From contig NZ_OY782038.1 of the NCBI RefSeq assembly GCF_963677575.1, positions 4,715,501 to 4,779,500 of the forward strand: a stretch of 64,000 nt of DNA, written 5' to 3'. Position numbers and translations under genes: made by a program. Each line of letters opens with the position of its first letter. Positions within the stretch are counted from its first letter, which is position 1. This DNA comes from an uncultured Draconibacterium sp. (GTDB lineage Bacteria; Bacteroidota; Bacteroidia; Bacteroidales; Prolixibacteraceae). Below the pieces are notes generated by a model. That model made no database searches. It was given only the letters and a program-made list of their open reading frames with translations, and was not told where the DNA came from. Below are positions 8,384 to 17,409 of this stretch, in pieces.

Positions 8384-9811
8384 ATGACTAAAAGAACCAT
8401 AAATATCATTCTGATCTCGATCGGTACCATTGGATTTATTTCCATTTTTTGGTGGTTAAATGCCGATCCTACCAAAGATTTTACCGTTAATCTTGAAGGT
8501 GCTGACAATAGAGGGAAAGGAGTTCCTCCACAGGAAGTGACTATTGGGGAACATTTCGAGGAACTGGCTTCTGATTACGAGGTGCTGGAAGAAACATGGA
8601 CCAATTTTCGTGGCGCCGATCATGATAATATTTCGAAGTCGCCGGTAAAACTGGTAGAAAGTTTTGGGGCTGAAGGGCCCAAAATTCTTTGGGCAAAAAC
8701 ACTAGGAGAAGGACACTCAGGAGCAGCAATCTACAAAGGTTTGGCGTATGTGCTCGATTACGATGAAGAGGAGCGTGCCGATATTTTGCGCTGTTTTTCG
8801 GTAGTTAGCGGAGAAGAGCAGTGGCGGCGCGGTTACGATGTGGCCATCAAAAGAAATCACGGAATGTCGCGAACTATTCCGGCAGTTACCGAAGACTATA
8901 TTGTAACTATCGGGCCAAAGTGCCACGTTATGTGCCTCGATCGCGAAACCGGCGATTTCCGTTGGGGACTCGATGTGGTAAAAGAGTATCAGAATGAAAT
9001 TCCTTTTTGGTATACCGGGCAATGTCCGTTAATCGATAATGGCGTTGCAATTATTGCCACCGGAGGAAGTAAAATGATGGTGGCTGTTGATTGCGAAACC
9101 GGCGAAAAATTATGGGAAACGCCAAATCCGGAAGGTTGGAAGATGTCGCATTCATCCATTATGCCTTATACTTTTGGCGGACGAAAAATGTATGTGTACA
9201 GCGCAATTGGAGGCTTACTTGGTGTGGCTGCTGACGGACCCGATGCCGGACAGATCTTGTGGTCTACATCGCAGTGGAATCACTCGGTGGTTGCACCGTC
9301 GCCGGTTTGTATGCCCGACGGAAAGGTTTTTATGACCGCAGGTTACGGAGCCGGAAGTATGATGTTACAACTAACCGAAAGTAAGGGCGCTTTCACGGTT
9401 GAACCTCTTTATGAATATGCACCAAAAGAAGGACTGGCATGTGAGCAACAAACGCCGATTTTCTGGAACGACCACTTATTTGGTATTGTTCCGAAAGATG
9501 GTGGTGCGAACAGGAATCAGCTGATCTGTGTAAGCCCAAATGATACAAGAAATGTGGTGTGGACGAGCGGCAAGGAAACCCGTTTTGGACTTGGACCGTA
9601 TTTTATTGCTGATAATAAAATGTTCATTCTGAGCGACGACGGAACGCTGACTATTGCACGTCCAAGTACCGAAAAATATATTCAATTGGAACAGGTAAAA
9701 GTTATTGACGAAGGGCACGATGCCTGGGCTCCTTTTGCGCTGGCCGATGGTTACTTGTTGCTGCGCGACGCGGAAACAATGATCTGTATCTCCTTGAATG
9801 TGAATGGATAG
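8384..9811 (+). CDS. Membrane-anchored PQQ/BamB-like beta-propeller protein (third of five)
   Basis: A 475-residue protein with one N-terminal hydrophobic segment (about residues 5-25, INIILISIGTIGFISIFWW) and no clear cleavage site, so it is probably anchored with the propeller in the periplasm. After a linker of about 45 residues comes the TWTNFRGADHDN motif that starts this propeller type. Blade signatures: CFSVVSGEEQW, CLDRETGDFRW, AVDCETGEKLW. It is more divergent than the pair at 3989 and 7086. The gap to the upstream gene is 59 bases and to the NHL gene 26 bases, so an operon is likely. No cofactor-binding residues can be assigned with confidence. Confidence 0.83.
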   Translation: MTKRTINIILISIGTIGFISIFWWLNADPTKDFTVNLEGADNRGKGVPPQEVTIGEHFEELASDYEVLEETWTNFRGADHDNISKSPVKLVESFGAEGPKILWAKTLGEGHSGAAIYKGLAYVLDYDEEERADILRCFSVVSGEEQWRRGYDVAIKRNHGMSRTIPAVTEDYIVTIGPKCHVMCLDRETGDFRWGLDVVKEYQNEIPFWYTGQCPLIDNGVAIIATGGSKMMVAVDCETGEKLWETPNPEGWKMSHSSIMPYTFGGRKMYVYSAIGGLLGVAADGPDAGQILWSTSQWNHSVVAPSPVCMPDGKVFMTAGYGAGSMMLQLTESKGAFTVEPLYEYAPKEGLACEQQTPIFWNDHLFGIVPKDGGANRNQLICVSPNDTRNVVWTSGKETRFGLGPYFIADNKMFILSDDGTLTIARPSTEKYIQLEQVKVIDEGHDAWAPFALADGYLLLRDAETMICISLNVNG

Positions 9812-9837
9812 ATAAGCATTAATGCAAATATATTGTC

Positions 9838-10812
9838 ATGAAGAACAAAGGAATCGTAATATTTCTGATTGTACTGGCGGTGGTAATCGTTGGTATAATG
9901 GTGGTTGACTGGTCCTCGAAGCGGCCGGATAATATGGAGGCCAACAAATTTGAGTTCAGCGTGGATGAATTTCGGAATGTTCCGGAGGAGCTGGTGAAAT
10001 ACAAAGAAACCCGGAATTTTAACCTGGGATTTGTTTTGGCTGAGGCGCTGGAAATAGCTAACAATAAAATATATGCAGTTGGCGATCAGGAATTGAAGAT
10101 CGTTGATTTTTCAGGTACGCTGCTTGGCGAGGTTGGTTTTTTAGACGAACCTCACGGACTGGATGTGGTTGGCGATACCATTTATGTGGTTTTCGAGAAA
10201 TTTGTGTGGATTGTTGATGATACTGGCACTACCATTCATAAATGGGAAGTTGATGGAAAAGATACTTATTTGACTTCTGTTGCGGTTGATGGCGAGGATA
10301 TTATGGTTGCTGATGCCGGTAACCGACGCGTTTTGCGATTTAATCACCAGGGCGAGATTGTGAATGTGTTTGAAGGAAAAACCGATGACGATTTGGCGCA
10401 CGGATTTATTATTCCTAGTCCGTATTTCGACCTGGATATAAATACTTATGGCGATTTGTGGGTGGCCAATCCGGGTATGCACACCATGGAAAATTACACC
10501 AAAGAAGGACGCTTACGCGAGTTCTGGAAAGCCTCCGGAAACCAAACCAAGAATTTTAGCGGATGCTGCAATCCTGCTCATTTTTGCTTTTTGCCCGATG
10601 GCAGTTTTGTTACCAGCGAAAAAGGTTTGGTTCGTGTGAAAATTTACAAAGCTTCCGGAGAATTCTCGGGAGTTGTTGCGCCACCAACCAAATTTGATGA
10701 AAAAATTGAAGGACAAGCACCCGATGTGGCTGTCGACGAAGAAGGGAATATTTATGCACTTGATTTCGATAGAAATGTTTTACGGGTATTTGAACCAAAA
10801 ATTTCTGAATAG
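9838..10812 (+). CDS. Membrane-anchored NHL-type beta-propeller with a Cys-Cys motif
   Basis: A 324-residue protein with an N-terminal signal anchor (VIFLIVLAVVIVGIMVV) and NHL/SMP30-like repeats (PHGLDVVGDTIYV, TSVAVDGEDIMVADAGNRRV, PDVAVDEEGNIYALDFDRN). This is a different propeller family from the PQQ-like neighbours. The stretch GCCNPAHF near residue 241 carries adjacent cysteines; such a pair could form a vicinal disulphide or bind a metal or cluster, which is inference. It lies between a propeller gene and the exported Fe-S protein genes, with 14 bases to the next gene. A lyase or hydrolase role known from other NHL proteins cannot be assumed. Confidence 0.78.
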   Translation: MKNKGIVIFLIVLAVVIVGIMVVDWSSKRPDNMEANKFEFSVDEFRNVPEELVKYKETRNFNLGFVLAEALEIANNKIYAVGDQELKIVDFSGTLLGEVGFLDEPHGLDVVGDTIYVVFEKFVWIVDDTGTTIHKWEVDGKDTYLTSVAVDGEDIMVADAGNRRVLRFNHQGEIVNVFEGKTDDDLAHGFIIPSPYFDLDINTYGDLWVANPGMHTMENYTKEGRLREFWKASGNQTKNFSGCCNPAHFCFLPDGSFVTSEKGLVRVKIYKASGEFSGVVAPPTKFDEKIEGQAPDVAVDEEGNIYALDFDRNVLRVFEPKISE

Positions 10813-10826
10813 ATAATAGCTATTTT

Positions 10827-11033
10827 ATGAAACGAAAAGAATTTATAAGAACAACAGGCCGGCTTTTGCTACTCGGAGGAATTACTGCTTCTGCAGGTTA
10901 TTTGGTCGTGAATAAAAAGGTGTCTGCCGCTTGTTCGGTTTCCCCAACTTGTAAAAACTGTGGAAAGGTTTCAGCTTGTATAAATCCAGAGATTAAAGAG
11001 GAGCGGGGAGAAGTAGAAATAGCTCCAAAGTAA
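10827..11033 (+). CDS. Small exported Cys-rich protein with Tat-like leader
   Basis: A 68-residue protein. The N-terminus KRKEFIRTTGRLLLLGG resembles a Tat signal in which the first arginine is replaced by lysine, followed by a hydrophobic stretch. The mature part has four cysteines, Cys36, Cys42, Cys45 and Cys51 (C-x5-C-x2-C-x5-C), which could hold one metal ion or Fe-S cluster or form disulphides. I do not recognise the family. Its position directly before a Tat-exported ferredoxin suggests it works with that protein. Confidence 0.65.
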   Translation: MKRKEFIRTTGRLLLLGGITASAGYLVVNKKVSAACSVSPTCKNCGKVSACINPEIKEERGEVEIAPK

Positions 11034-11039
11034 TTTGGA

Positions 11040-11075
11040 TTTTATAGCCCCGGGTTTTAACCCGGGGAACGAGTA
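11040..11075. repeat. Palindromic intergenic repeat
   Basis: A strong hairpin, CCCCGGGTT / AACCCGGGG with a TT loop (11048-11067). No T run follows on the plus strand, so it is more like an interspersed palindrome than a terminator; it could still lower readthrough between the small Cys-rich gene and the ferredoxin gene. Confidence 0.5.
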
Positions 11076-11154
11076 AGAAGGTGCTTCTGGGAAGTTGATA
11101 GAACCAACAAAATAACAAAGTGCCGCAAAAGCAAATTTTGATTAGAAATGACAA

Positions 11155-11733
11155 ATGGAAAATAACAGTAAATCACAAAGCCGCCGGAAATTTATCCGTA
11201 ACGGGGTGCGCGCCTCATTGTTATTGTCTTTGGGCGCGGTAAGTGTTTCGGCGCTTCGTAAGGTAAGTGGCGATGATTATGTGTGGCAGATCGATCCGTT
11301 TAAATGTACGCAGTGCGGGCGCTGTGCAACAGAATGTGTGCTGAATCCTTCAGCTGTAAAATGTATACACGCTTTTGATTTGTGTGGTTACTGTGATTTG
11401 TGCGGCGGTTACCTGAAACCGGATGCCAACGCGCAAAGTACAGCTGCCGAAAACCAGTTGTGCCCAACCGCGGCTATCGAACGTCGATTTATCGAGGAGC
11501 CTTATTTCGAATATCATATCGATGAGGATTTGTGCATTGGTTGTGCAAAATGTGTGGCCGGATGTACTTCGTTTGGTAACGGTTCGATGCACCTGCAAAT
11601 CATGCACCATATTTGTGTCAATTGTAACGAATGTTCCATCGCCAGGGTTTGCCCGTCGGACGCCATTAGCCGGGTAAAAGCCAGTGAAGCCTACAACGTA
11701 AAAGGCGACTTTACAAACAATCCTGAAGCCTGA
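11155..11733 (+). CDS. Tat-exported multi-cluster ferredoxin-like protein
   Basis: A 192-residue protein with a textbook Tat signal (SRRKFIRNG at residues 9-17, then a hydrophobic stretch to about 33). Export by Tat implies folding with cofactors before transport. The mature part has 17 cysteines: CTQCGRCATEC (51-61), a CGYCDLC group near 77-83 with a Cys-Pro at 103, CIGCAKCVAGC (127-137), and CVNCNECSIARVCP (154-167). This fits three or four [4Fe-4S] clusters, as in NrfC/DmsB-like electron-transfer subunits, but no molybdopterin or haem partner is encoded nearby. It stands nine bases before the NapH-like gene, so it probably takes electrons from, or gives them to, that membrane protein on the periplasmic side. 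Confidence 0.85.
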   Translation: MENNSKSQSRRKFIRNGVRASLLLSLGAVSVSALRKVSGDDYVWQIDPFKCTQCGRCATECVLNPSAVKCIHAFDLCGYCDLCGGYLKPDANAQSTAAENQLCPTAAIERRFIEEPYFEYHIDEDLCIGCAKCVAGCTSFGNGSMHLQIMHHICVNCNECSIARVCPSDAISRVKASEAYNVKGDFTNNPEA

Positions 11734-11741
11734 ATTTTAAA

Positions 11742-13067
11742 ATGAGAAATCAACTTAACCAAAATAAAAACCAAATGAGTTTCGGACTTTTGATTCCGAA
11801 GGTTGGACTTAAGTTTAAGTACCTGCTTTTTACTTTTGTCTTTTTCCTTTTTACTTATAATTTGTCGGCTCAGCAGCAACGTTTTCCAAAACCTGAGTTT
11901 GATACCGGTTACGAGCAACCATCGCCGGTAACACCCGAACCGCGGGCATTGGCAATGGAGTATTTCGATGTGTTGGTGCTGATCCTTGTTTTGGCGGCAG
12001 CAACTTATTTTGCCATAAAAAGTCGTTCGCGACAAGGTATTTTGTGGGTGTCGATTTTTACGCTCGTTTATTTCGGATTTTACCGAAACGGTTGTATTTG
12101 CAGTATCGGAGCCATACAAAATGTTACACTTACCTTTTTCGATCCGGCGTATGCCATTTCGATAACGGCCTTATTGTTTTTTGTCATTCCGCTTGTTGTT
12201 ACGCTCTTTTTGGGGCGAACGTTTTGTGCCGGTGCCTGTCCGTTGGGTGCCATTCAGGATTTGGTGGTGGTAAAACCAATAAGTCTGCCAAAGTGGTTAA
12301 ACAAAACACTCGGGTTGATTCCGTATTTATACCTGTCGCTGGCAGTGCTTTTTGCAGCAACTGGAACCGATTTTATCATTTGCCGATACGATCCATTCAT
12401 TGGAATTTTCCGTATGGATGCAAAATTTTTGATGATTGTTTTGGGTGTAGCATTTCTATTGATGGGAATGTTTGTTGCCCGTCCGTATTGTCGCTTTTTG
12501 TGCCCTTATGGCGTGCTGTTAAGCTGGATGTCACGTTTCTCTAGACGGCATCTTACTATCACGCCATCAAAATGTATTCAGTGTAAATTATGTGCCAACT
12601 CGTGTCCGTTTGATGCTATTGATTTCCCAACCAACGAGAAAGAAGTGGTAAAATCAGGATTGGGGCCAAAACGATTTATAACCTATGCGTTGGTAATTCC
12701 GTTGTGGATTGCATTGGGTGTTTTTGTGGGCGCAAAATCGCATACGTTCTTATCGAAAGCAAATCAGGACGTTTACCTGGCAGAATTGCTGATTGAGCAT
12801 CCTGAATTGAAAAATGATCCGGATAATATTGATGTGCAGACTTTCCTTGCATCAGGAAAATCGATGGAGCAACTGGTAAGTGAAGCCACTGTAATTCGTG
12901 AGAAATTTTATATCGGAAGTATGATCGCCGGAGGATTTATGGGATTGGTAATCGGGATGACATTGCTGAATACTGTGGTATTTCGAAAACGCCAGGATTA
13001 CGAGCCAGACAAAGGAAATTGTTTTAGTTGTGCAAGGTGTATTGACTATTGCCCGGTGGAAAAATAA
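11742..13067 (+). CDS. NapH/NosR-like membrane 4Fe-4S protein
   Basis: A 441-residue polytopic membrane protein with about six hydrophobic segments. The first (residues 25-43) looks like a signal peptide ending LSA-QQQ. Family motifs: GCICSIGAIQN (118-126), the paired Cys-Pro motifs FCAGACPLGAIQD (161-173) and YCRFLCPYG (249-257), and CRYDPF (214-219), as in NapH/NosR/RdxA proteins that pass electrons across or along the membrane. A ferredoxin motif CIQCKLCANSC lies at 278-288 and a second, CFSCARCIDYCP, at the extreme C-terminus (427-438). No FMN-binding domain of full-length NosR is seen. Quinol or flavoprotein is the likely cytoplasmic-side partner (inference). Confidence 0.86.
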   Translation: MRNQLNQNKNQMSFGLLIPKVGLKFKYLLFTFVFFLFTYNLSAQQQRFPKPEFDTGYEQPSPVTPEPRALAMEYFDVLVLILVLAAATYFAIKSRSRQGILWVSIFTLVYFGFYRNGCICSIGAIQNVTLTFFDPAYAISITALLFFVIPLVVTLFLGRTFCAGACPLGAIQDLVVVKPISLPKWLNKTLGLIPYLYLSLAVLFAATGTDFIICRYDPFIGIFRMDAKFLMIVLGVAFLLMGMFVARPYCRFLCPYGVLLSWMSRFSRRHLTITPSKCIQCKLCANSCPFDAIDFPTNEKEVVKSGLGPKRFITYALVIPLWIALGVFVGAKSHTFLSKANQDVYLAELLIEHPELKNDPDNIDVQTFLASGKSMEQLVSEATVIREKFYIGSMIAGGFMGLVIGMTLLNTVVFRKRQDYEPDKGNCFSCARCIDYCPVEK

Positions 13068-13097
13068 TATTGAATAAAAAAGAAGAACCAAGATAAA

Positions 13098-14969
13098 ATG
13101 AACAACCAGGATAAACTAAAACTCTCGCAGAACATTGCTGTAATTGCAGGTATTTTTTGCGCTGCTGTTGCGCTGCTGCTTTTATTGAATTTTTGGCAGA
13201 TCACAAAAACCGATCCTATTGAAAGTAAAGCATTGGAGGCGTTGGTTGAGCGCTTAAAAGATGATGCCAACAACGAGGAGCTAAAAGAGGAGATTCGCAA
13301 TTTCGACTTGTTGGCCCGGAAGGCTTATTTTAACAGTCAGTGGCAGGTAGAAACCGGCGCTTACATGTTGCTTTTGGGTGCCATTGTGCTGGCGTTTGCA
13401 TTGCGGGTTTACTACTCGGCAAAAAGCAAAATTGAAGAACCGGAGAAGGTATTGGAAAATGAAATTGCCAGCAGAATAATTGCCCAAAAGGGAATTATAA
13501 TTGTTGGAGCTGCGGTGATGGTTTTGGCGCTGTTGGCTTCCTTCCTGTCGGTTAACCAGCTCAAATCGTACGATGCAGCAGCTTTGGTTACTGAAAATGA
13601 AACGCGGGCTGAAGAGGCTGTAGAAGTAATAAATGTAGCTCCGGCACAAACTGCAACAAACGAAGCTGTAGAAGAAGCAACTGTTGGAGAAAATGCGACT
13701 TCAGAAAATGTGACAGAAGAAAATGCAACTGGAGTTCAACCGGAAGAGTCGTCCTCAGAAACTATTGCAGAAACACCGATTGCAGAACCGAAGCCGGCTG
13801 CGGCATCAGGAATGACACTTGCTGAAATTCAAAAAAATCATAACTCTTTCCGTGGCCCGTTGTCACAGGGGGTGATTATGCATAAAGATATTCCAACAGA
13901 ATGGGACGGTGCTGCCGGAACAAATGTGCTTTGGAAAGTTGAAGTGCCAAAACATGGCTTTAACTCGCCAATTATTTGGGGCGATAAATTGTTTGTTGCA
14001 GGTGCAGATAACACTACACGCGAAGTGTATTGTTACAATCGAAACGACGGGAAATTATTGTGGACCGGAGTTGCAGATAACATTTCAGGATCGCCGGCAA
14101 CACCGCCGCGTGTTACCGACGATACTGGTTTGGCTGCACCAACGCTAACCATCGACGGGAAAGCTGTTTTTGCCATTTTCGCTACTGGCGATGTAATTGC
14201 TTTCGATATGAACGGTAAGCGATTGTGGGCACGAAACCTTGGTGTTCCTGATAATCACTACGGGCATTCATCGTCGTTGATTACGTGGAATGGCAAACTT
14301 TTTATTCAGTATGATACCAACCGTGGAGGAAAAGTAATGGCACTTGATAATAAATCAGGAGAAACGGTTTGGGAAACACAACGTCAGGCTAAAATTTCGT
14401 GGGCAAGTCCGGTATTGGCCGAGGTGGATGGCAAGTATCAGCTGGTATTAACTGCCGATCCGATTGTTGCCGGATACGATGTGGAAACCGGAGAGGAACT
14501 TTGGTCGGTTGAATGTATGATGGGCGAAGTTGGTGCATCGGTTGGTTATGCAGACGGAATTGTAGTGGCAGCCAACGAATATGCACGAATGGTAGCCATT
14601 GATATTCGCACACAGGAAGTGCTTTGGGAAGACGATTTTTACCTGCCCGAAGCCGCCAGTCTTTTGGCACACGACGGACTGTTATTTGCCGCAACCAGTT
14701 ATGGTGTTTTTGTTTGCTACGACCTGAAGGAGGGCGAACTGCTTTGGGAAGATGATTTTGGCTCTCCTGTCTATTCATCGCCTGTTCTTGCTGATGGGAA
14801 AGTGTACTTGATGGACAACGACGGAGTGATGCGTATCTACGAGTTTTCAAGAGAATTGAAAAAGGTTGGCGAGAATCCATTGGGCGAAATGTCTGGTCCT
14901 ACGCCGGCTTTTGCAGATGGACGGATCTACATTAGAGGAGAGAAAGACTTGTATTGTATTGGGAAGTAA
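13098..14969 (+). CDS. Multi-pass membrane protein with C-terminal PQQ/BamB-like propeller (fourth of five)
   Basis: A 623-residue protein. Three hydrophobic segments lie at about residues 14-33, 87-107 and 131-152, with a charged helical loop between the first two. A low-complexity linker rich in Glu, Ala and Thr (about 165-235) leads into the propeller, which begins near HNSFRGPLSQG. Blade signatures: CYNRNDGKLLW, ALDNKSGETVW, GYDVETGEELW, AIDIRTQEVLW, CYDLKEGELLW. With an odd number of membrane spans the propeller could be placed in the periplasm if the N-terminus is cytoplasmic. It starts 30 bases after the NapH-like gene, so it may dock to it. No haem motif. Confidence 0.83.
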   Translation: MNNQDKLKLSQNIAVIAGIFCAAVALLLLLNFWQITKTDPIESKALEALVERLKDDANNEELKEEIRNFDLLARKAYFNSQWQVETGAYMLLLGAIVLAFALRVYYSAKSKIEEPEKVLENEIASRIIAQKGIIIVGAAVMVLALLASFLSVNQLKSYDAAALVTENETRAEEAVEVINVAPAQTATNEAVEEATVGENATSENVTEENATGVQPEESSSETIAETPIAEPKPAAASGMTLAEIQKNHNSFRGPLSQGVIMHKDIPTEWDGAAGTNVLWKVEVPKHGFNSPIIWGDKLFVAGADNTTREVYCYNRNDGKLLWTGVADNISGSPATPPRVTDDTGLAAPTLTIDGKAVFAIFATGDVIAFDMNGKRLWARNLGVPDNHYGHSSSLITWNGKLFIQYDTNRGGKVMALDNKSGETVWETQRQAKISWASPVLAEVDGKYQLVLTADPIVAGYDVETGEELWSVECMMGEVGASVGYADGIVVAANEYARMVAIDIRTQEVLWEDDFYLPEAASLLAHDGLLFAATSYGVFVCYDLKEGELLWEDDFGSPVYSSPVLADGKVYLMDNDGVMRIYEFSRELKKVGENPLGEMSGPTPAFADGRIYIRGEKDLYCIGK

Positions 14970-15012
14970 TTTGAAATTGTCATTCCGAACGAAGAGAGGA
15001 ATCTGTTACAAA
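14970..15012. repeat. Fragment of an interspersed palindromic element
   Basis: The sequence GTCATTCCGAACGAAGAGAG followed by GAATCT resembles one arm of an interspersed element often seen between Bacteroidota genes; the other arm is not recognisable here. A related two-armed element is at 22438-22514. Confidence 0.35.
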
Positions 15013-15066
15013 AGTTAAAGATGCTCATTCGCTTTGTTTTCGAAATGATGAAGGGAAGCAACATTT

Positions 15067-17409
15067 ATGACAGAAGAAAATAAATATATAGATCAACTCA
15101 TTCAGGAAAAAGGCGTAACAAAAAAGAGCCTGATTCCTATTCTTCAGGCCATTCAGAAAGAGCACAACTATTTGCCGGAGGAAATATTGAGATTGGTGGC
15201 CGAAAAAACGGAGATCAGTCTGGCTGAGATTATTGGAGTGGCCAGTTTTTACTCGCAGTTTCGTTTGCATCCGGTTGGCGAGCACATGATTAAAGTGTGT
15301 GTTGGAACCGCATGCCATGTAAAAGGTGCGGGGCAGGTTTACGATGCTTTTCGTCGTGAATTGAAACTGGCAGAAGGGCAGGATACTGAGGAATCGGGGA
15401 AATATACTTTGGAGCAAGTGGCTTGTTTAGGGTGTTGCACGCTGGCACCGGTAGTTCAAATCGACGAAACTACATACGGTCATGTGGCATCCGATCAGGT
15501 TGGTCAGGTTATTGCCGATTTTGAAAGCCTGAAAGGAACAAAGAGTTCTAAGAAGGCGCGAAAAGCTGATGGTTCCGAAATTCAGGGCGAGATTCGAATC
15601 GGGCTTGGTTCGTGTTGTGTAGCCAGCGGAAGTAAAGAGATTCAGGAGGAAGTTGAACACGTGGTAAACGACAGTGGTTTACGTGTCAGCTTAAAACATG
15701 TGGGCTGTGTAGGAATGTGTCACCAGGTTCCTTTGGTTGAGGTGGTTCCAAACGAAGGAGAGCCTACACTTTACGCCAAAGTAAAACCCGAAGACGTAAA
15801 AAATATTGTTGAAAGTCATTTTCAGGCGCCGGGCTTGTTTACGCGCTTGAAAAATAAATTGATTCATACGGTTGAGGATATTCAGACCGACCGAAACTGG
15901 GATGGAATTGAGCGCTACGAAATTAGTATGCGCGAAAAACCGGTAGCTTCATTTTTGGGAAAACAGGTTCCTATTGCTACCGAATACCGTGGAATAATCA
16001 ACCCACTTGATATTAATGAATACCTGAGTCGCGGAGGTTTTTCTGCACTGGAAAAGGTATTGAACAAAATGGCGCCCGAAGAGGTAATCCGCGAGGTAAA
16101 AGACAGCGGTGTCAGAGGTCGTGGTGGCGCCGGATTTCCAACAGGTTTAAAATGGGAGTTGGTAAAGAAACAGGAAGATCCTGAAAAATATATTATCTGT
16201 AATGGCGATGAGGGCGATCCCGGAGCTTTTATGGATCGCATGTTGCTTGAGTCGTATCCTTACCGGGTAATCGAGGGAATGATCATTGCTGCTTACGCCG
16301 TGGGCATTCATAAGGGGTACTTTTATATCCGAGCCGAGTATCCGCTGGCGGTAAAACGTATTCGTGAGGCTTTGAAAATATGCCAAGCTAAAAATTACCT
16401 GGGAGAAAATATTTTAGGAAGTGGTTTTAATCTCGAACTGCAGATTTACGAAGGCGCCGGTGCTTTTGTTTGTGGAGAAGAAAGTGCACTTATCGCTTCC
16501 ATCGAAGGAAATCGTGGTTTTCCGAGAATGCGCCCGCCATTTCCGGCGGAGAGTGGTTTGTGGGGAAAACCAACACTGGTAAACAATACGGAAACGTTAG
16601 CTCAGATTTTTTATATTTTACGTGAGGGGTCTGAGGGATTTTCAAAAATCGGATCGGGAAAAAGTACGGGAACAAAAGTATTTGCCTTGGCAGGGAAAGT
16701 GGCCCGTGGTGGGCTGATTGAAGTGCCGATGGGGATTTCCATAAAACAGGTAATTGAAGAAATTGGAGGTGGAATTGCCAATGGGCGCCAGTTTAAAGCA
16801 GTGCAGATTGGTGGTCCGTCGGGTGGTTGTATTCCGGCCGAACATTCCAATACGCCCATCGATTTTGAATCGCTGGGAGAAATGGGAGCTATGATGGGGT
16901 CGGGTGGCCTTGTGGTGCTCGACGATACCGATTGTATGGTAGACATTGCCCGTTATTTCCTTTCGTTCACGCAGGAAGAATCGTGTGGGAAATGTACTTT
17001 CTGCCGCGTGGGAACAAAACGAATGCTCGACATTCTCGACCGCATTGTTAGCGGAAAAGGAAAAAGTGGCGACATTGAAGAACTGGAGCATCTGGCTGAA
17101 TGGACAAAAAAAGGAAGTCTTTGCGGACTGGGAAAAACAGCGCCAAATCCGGTGTTAAGTACTTTGAAACATTTCAGGGATGAATATGAAGCACACATCA
17201 ATGGAACATGCCCGACCGGAAAATGTGCTGAGCTGATCACTTATTCGGTGAACGACGAGTGTATTGGTTGTACAAAATGTGTTCAAAAATGTCCGGTTGA
17301 TGCGATTCCGTTCACACCGCACGAGAAACATAGTATTGATACCGAACTTTGTATAAAATGTGATGCGTGCAGAGCAGCTTGTCCGGTTGATGCAATTGAC
17401 GTGAAATAA
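15067..17409 (+). CDS. Fused NuoE-NuoF (HydC-HydB-like) NADH-oxidising flavoprotein
   Basis: A 780-residue cytoplasmic protein joining several redox modules. Residues 1-157 are a NuoE/HydC domain with its [2Fe-2S] ligands Cys78, Cys83, Cys120 and Cys124. Residues 170-230 form a second thioredoxin-like [2Fe-2S] domain (Cys183/184, Cys214, Cys218), as at the N-terminus of HydB. The NuoF core follows: RGRGGAGFPTGLKW and NGDEGDPGAFMDR for FMN and NADH, then EGAGAFVCGEESALIASIEG. The [4Fe-4S] motif CGKCTFCRVG is near 639. The C-terminus holds two ferredoxin clusters (CIGCTKCVQKCP, CIKCDACRAACP). This is the layout of bifurcating hydrogenase subunits, but the hydrogenase subunit is missing; the gene is followed by a GltD-like partner. 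Confidence 0.92.
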   Translation: MTEENKYIDQLIQEKGVTKKSLIPILQAIQKEHNYLPEEILRLVAEKTEISLAEIIGVASFYSQFRLHPVGEHMIKVCVGTACHVKGAGQVYDAFRRELKLAEGQDTEESGKYTLEQVACLGCCTLAPVVQIDETTYGHVASDQVGQVIADFESLKGTKSSKKARKADGSEIQGEIRIGLGSCCVASGSKEIQEEVEHVVNDSGLRVSLKHVGCVGMCHQVPLVEVVPNEGEPTLYAKVKPEDVKNIVESHFQAPGLFTRLKNKLIHTVEDIQTDRNWDGIERYEISMREKPVASFLGKQVPIATEYRGIINPLDINEYLSRGGFSALEKVLNKMAPEEVIREVKDSGVRGRGGAGFPTGLKWELVKKQEDPEKYIICNGDEGDPGAFMDRMLLESYPYRVIEGMIIAAYAVGIHKGYFYIRAEYPLAVKRIREALKICQAKNYLGENILGSGFNLELQIYEGAGAFVCGEESALIASIEGNRGFPRMRPPFPAESGLWGKPTLVNNTETLAQIFYILREGSEGFSKIGSGKSTGTKVFALAGKVARGGLIEVPMGISIKQVIEEIGGGIANGRQFKAVQIGGPSGGCIPAEHSNTPIDFESLGEMGAMMGSGGLVVLDDTDCMVDIARYFLSFTQEESCGKCTFCRVGTKRMLDILDRIVSGKGKSGDIEELEHLAEWTKKGSLCGLGKTAPNPVLSTLKHFRDEYEAHINGTCPTGKCAELITYSVNDECIGCTKCVQKCPVDAIPFTPHEKHSIDTELCIKCDACRAACPVDAIDVK

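Noticed and set aside
11742..13067. Nitrous oxide or nitrate reductase operon (nos/nap)
   Set aside because: The NapH/NosR-like protein has no NosZ, NapA or NosD-type gene beside it.
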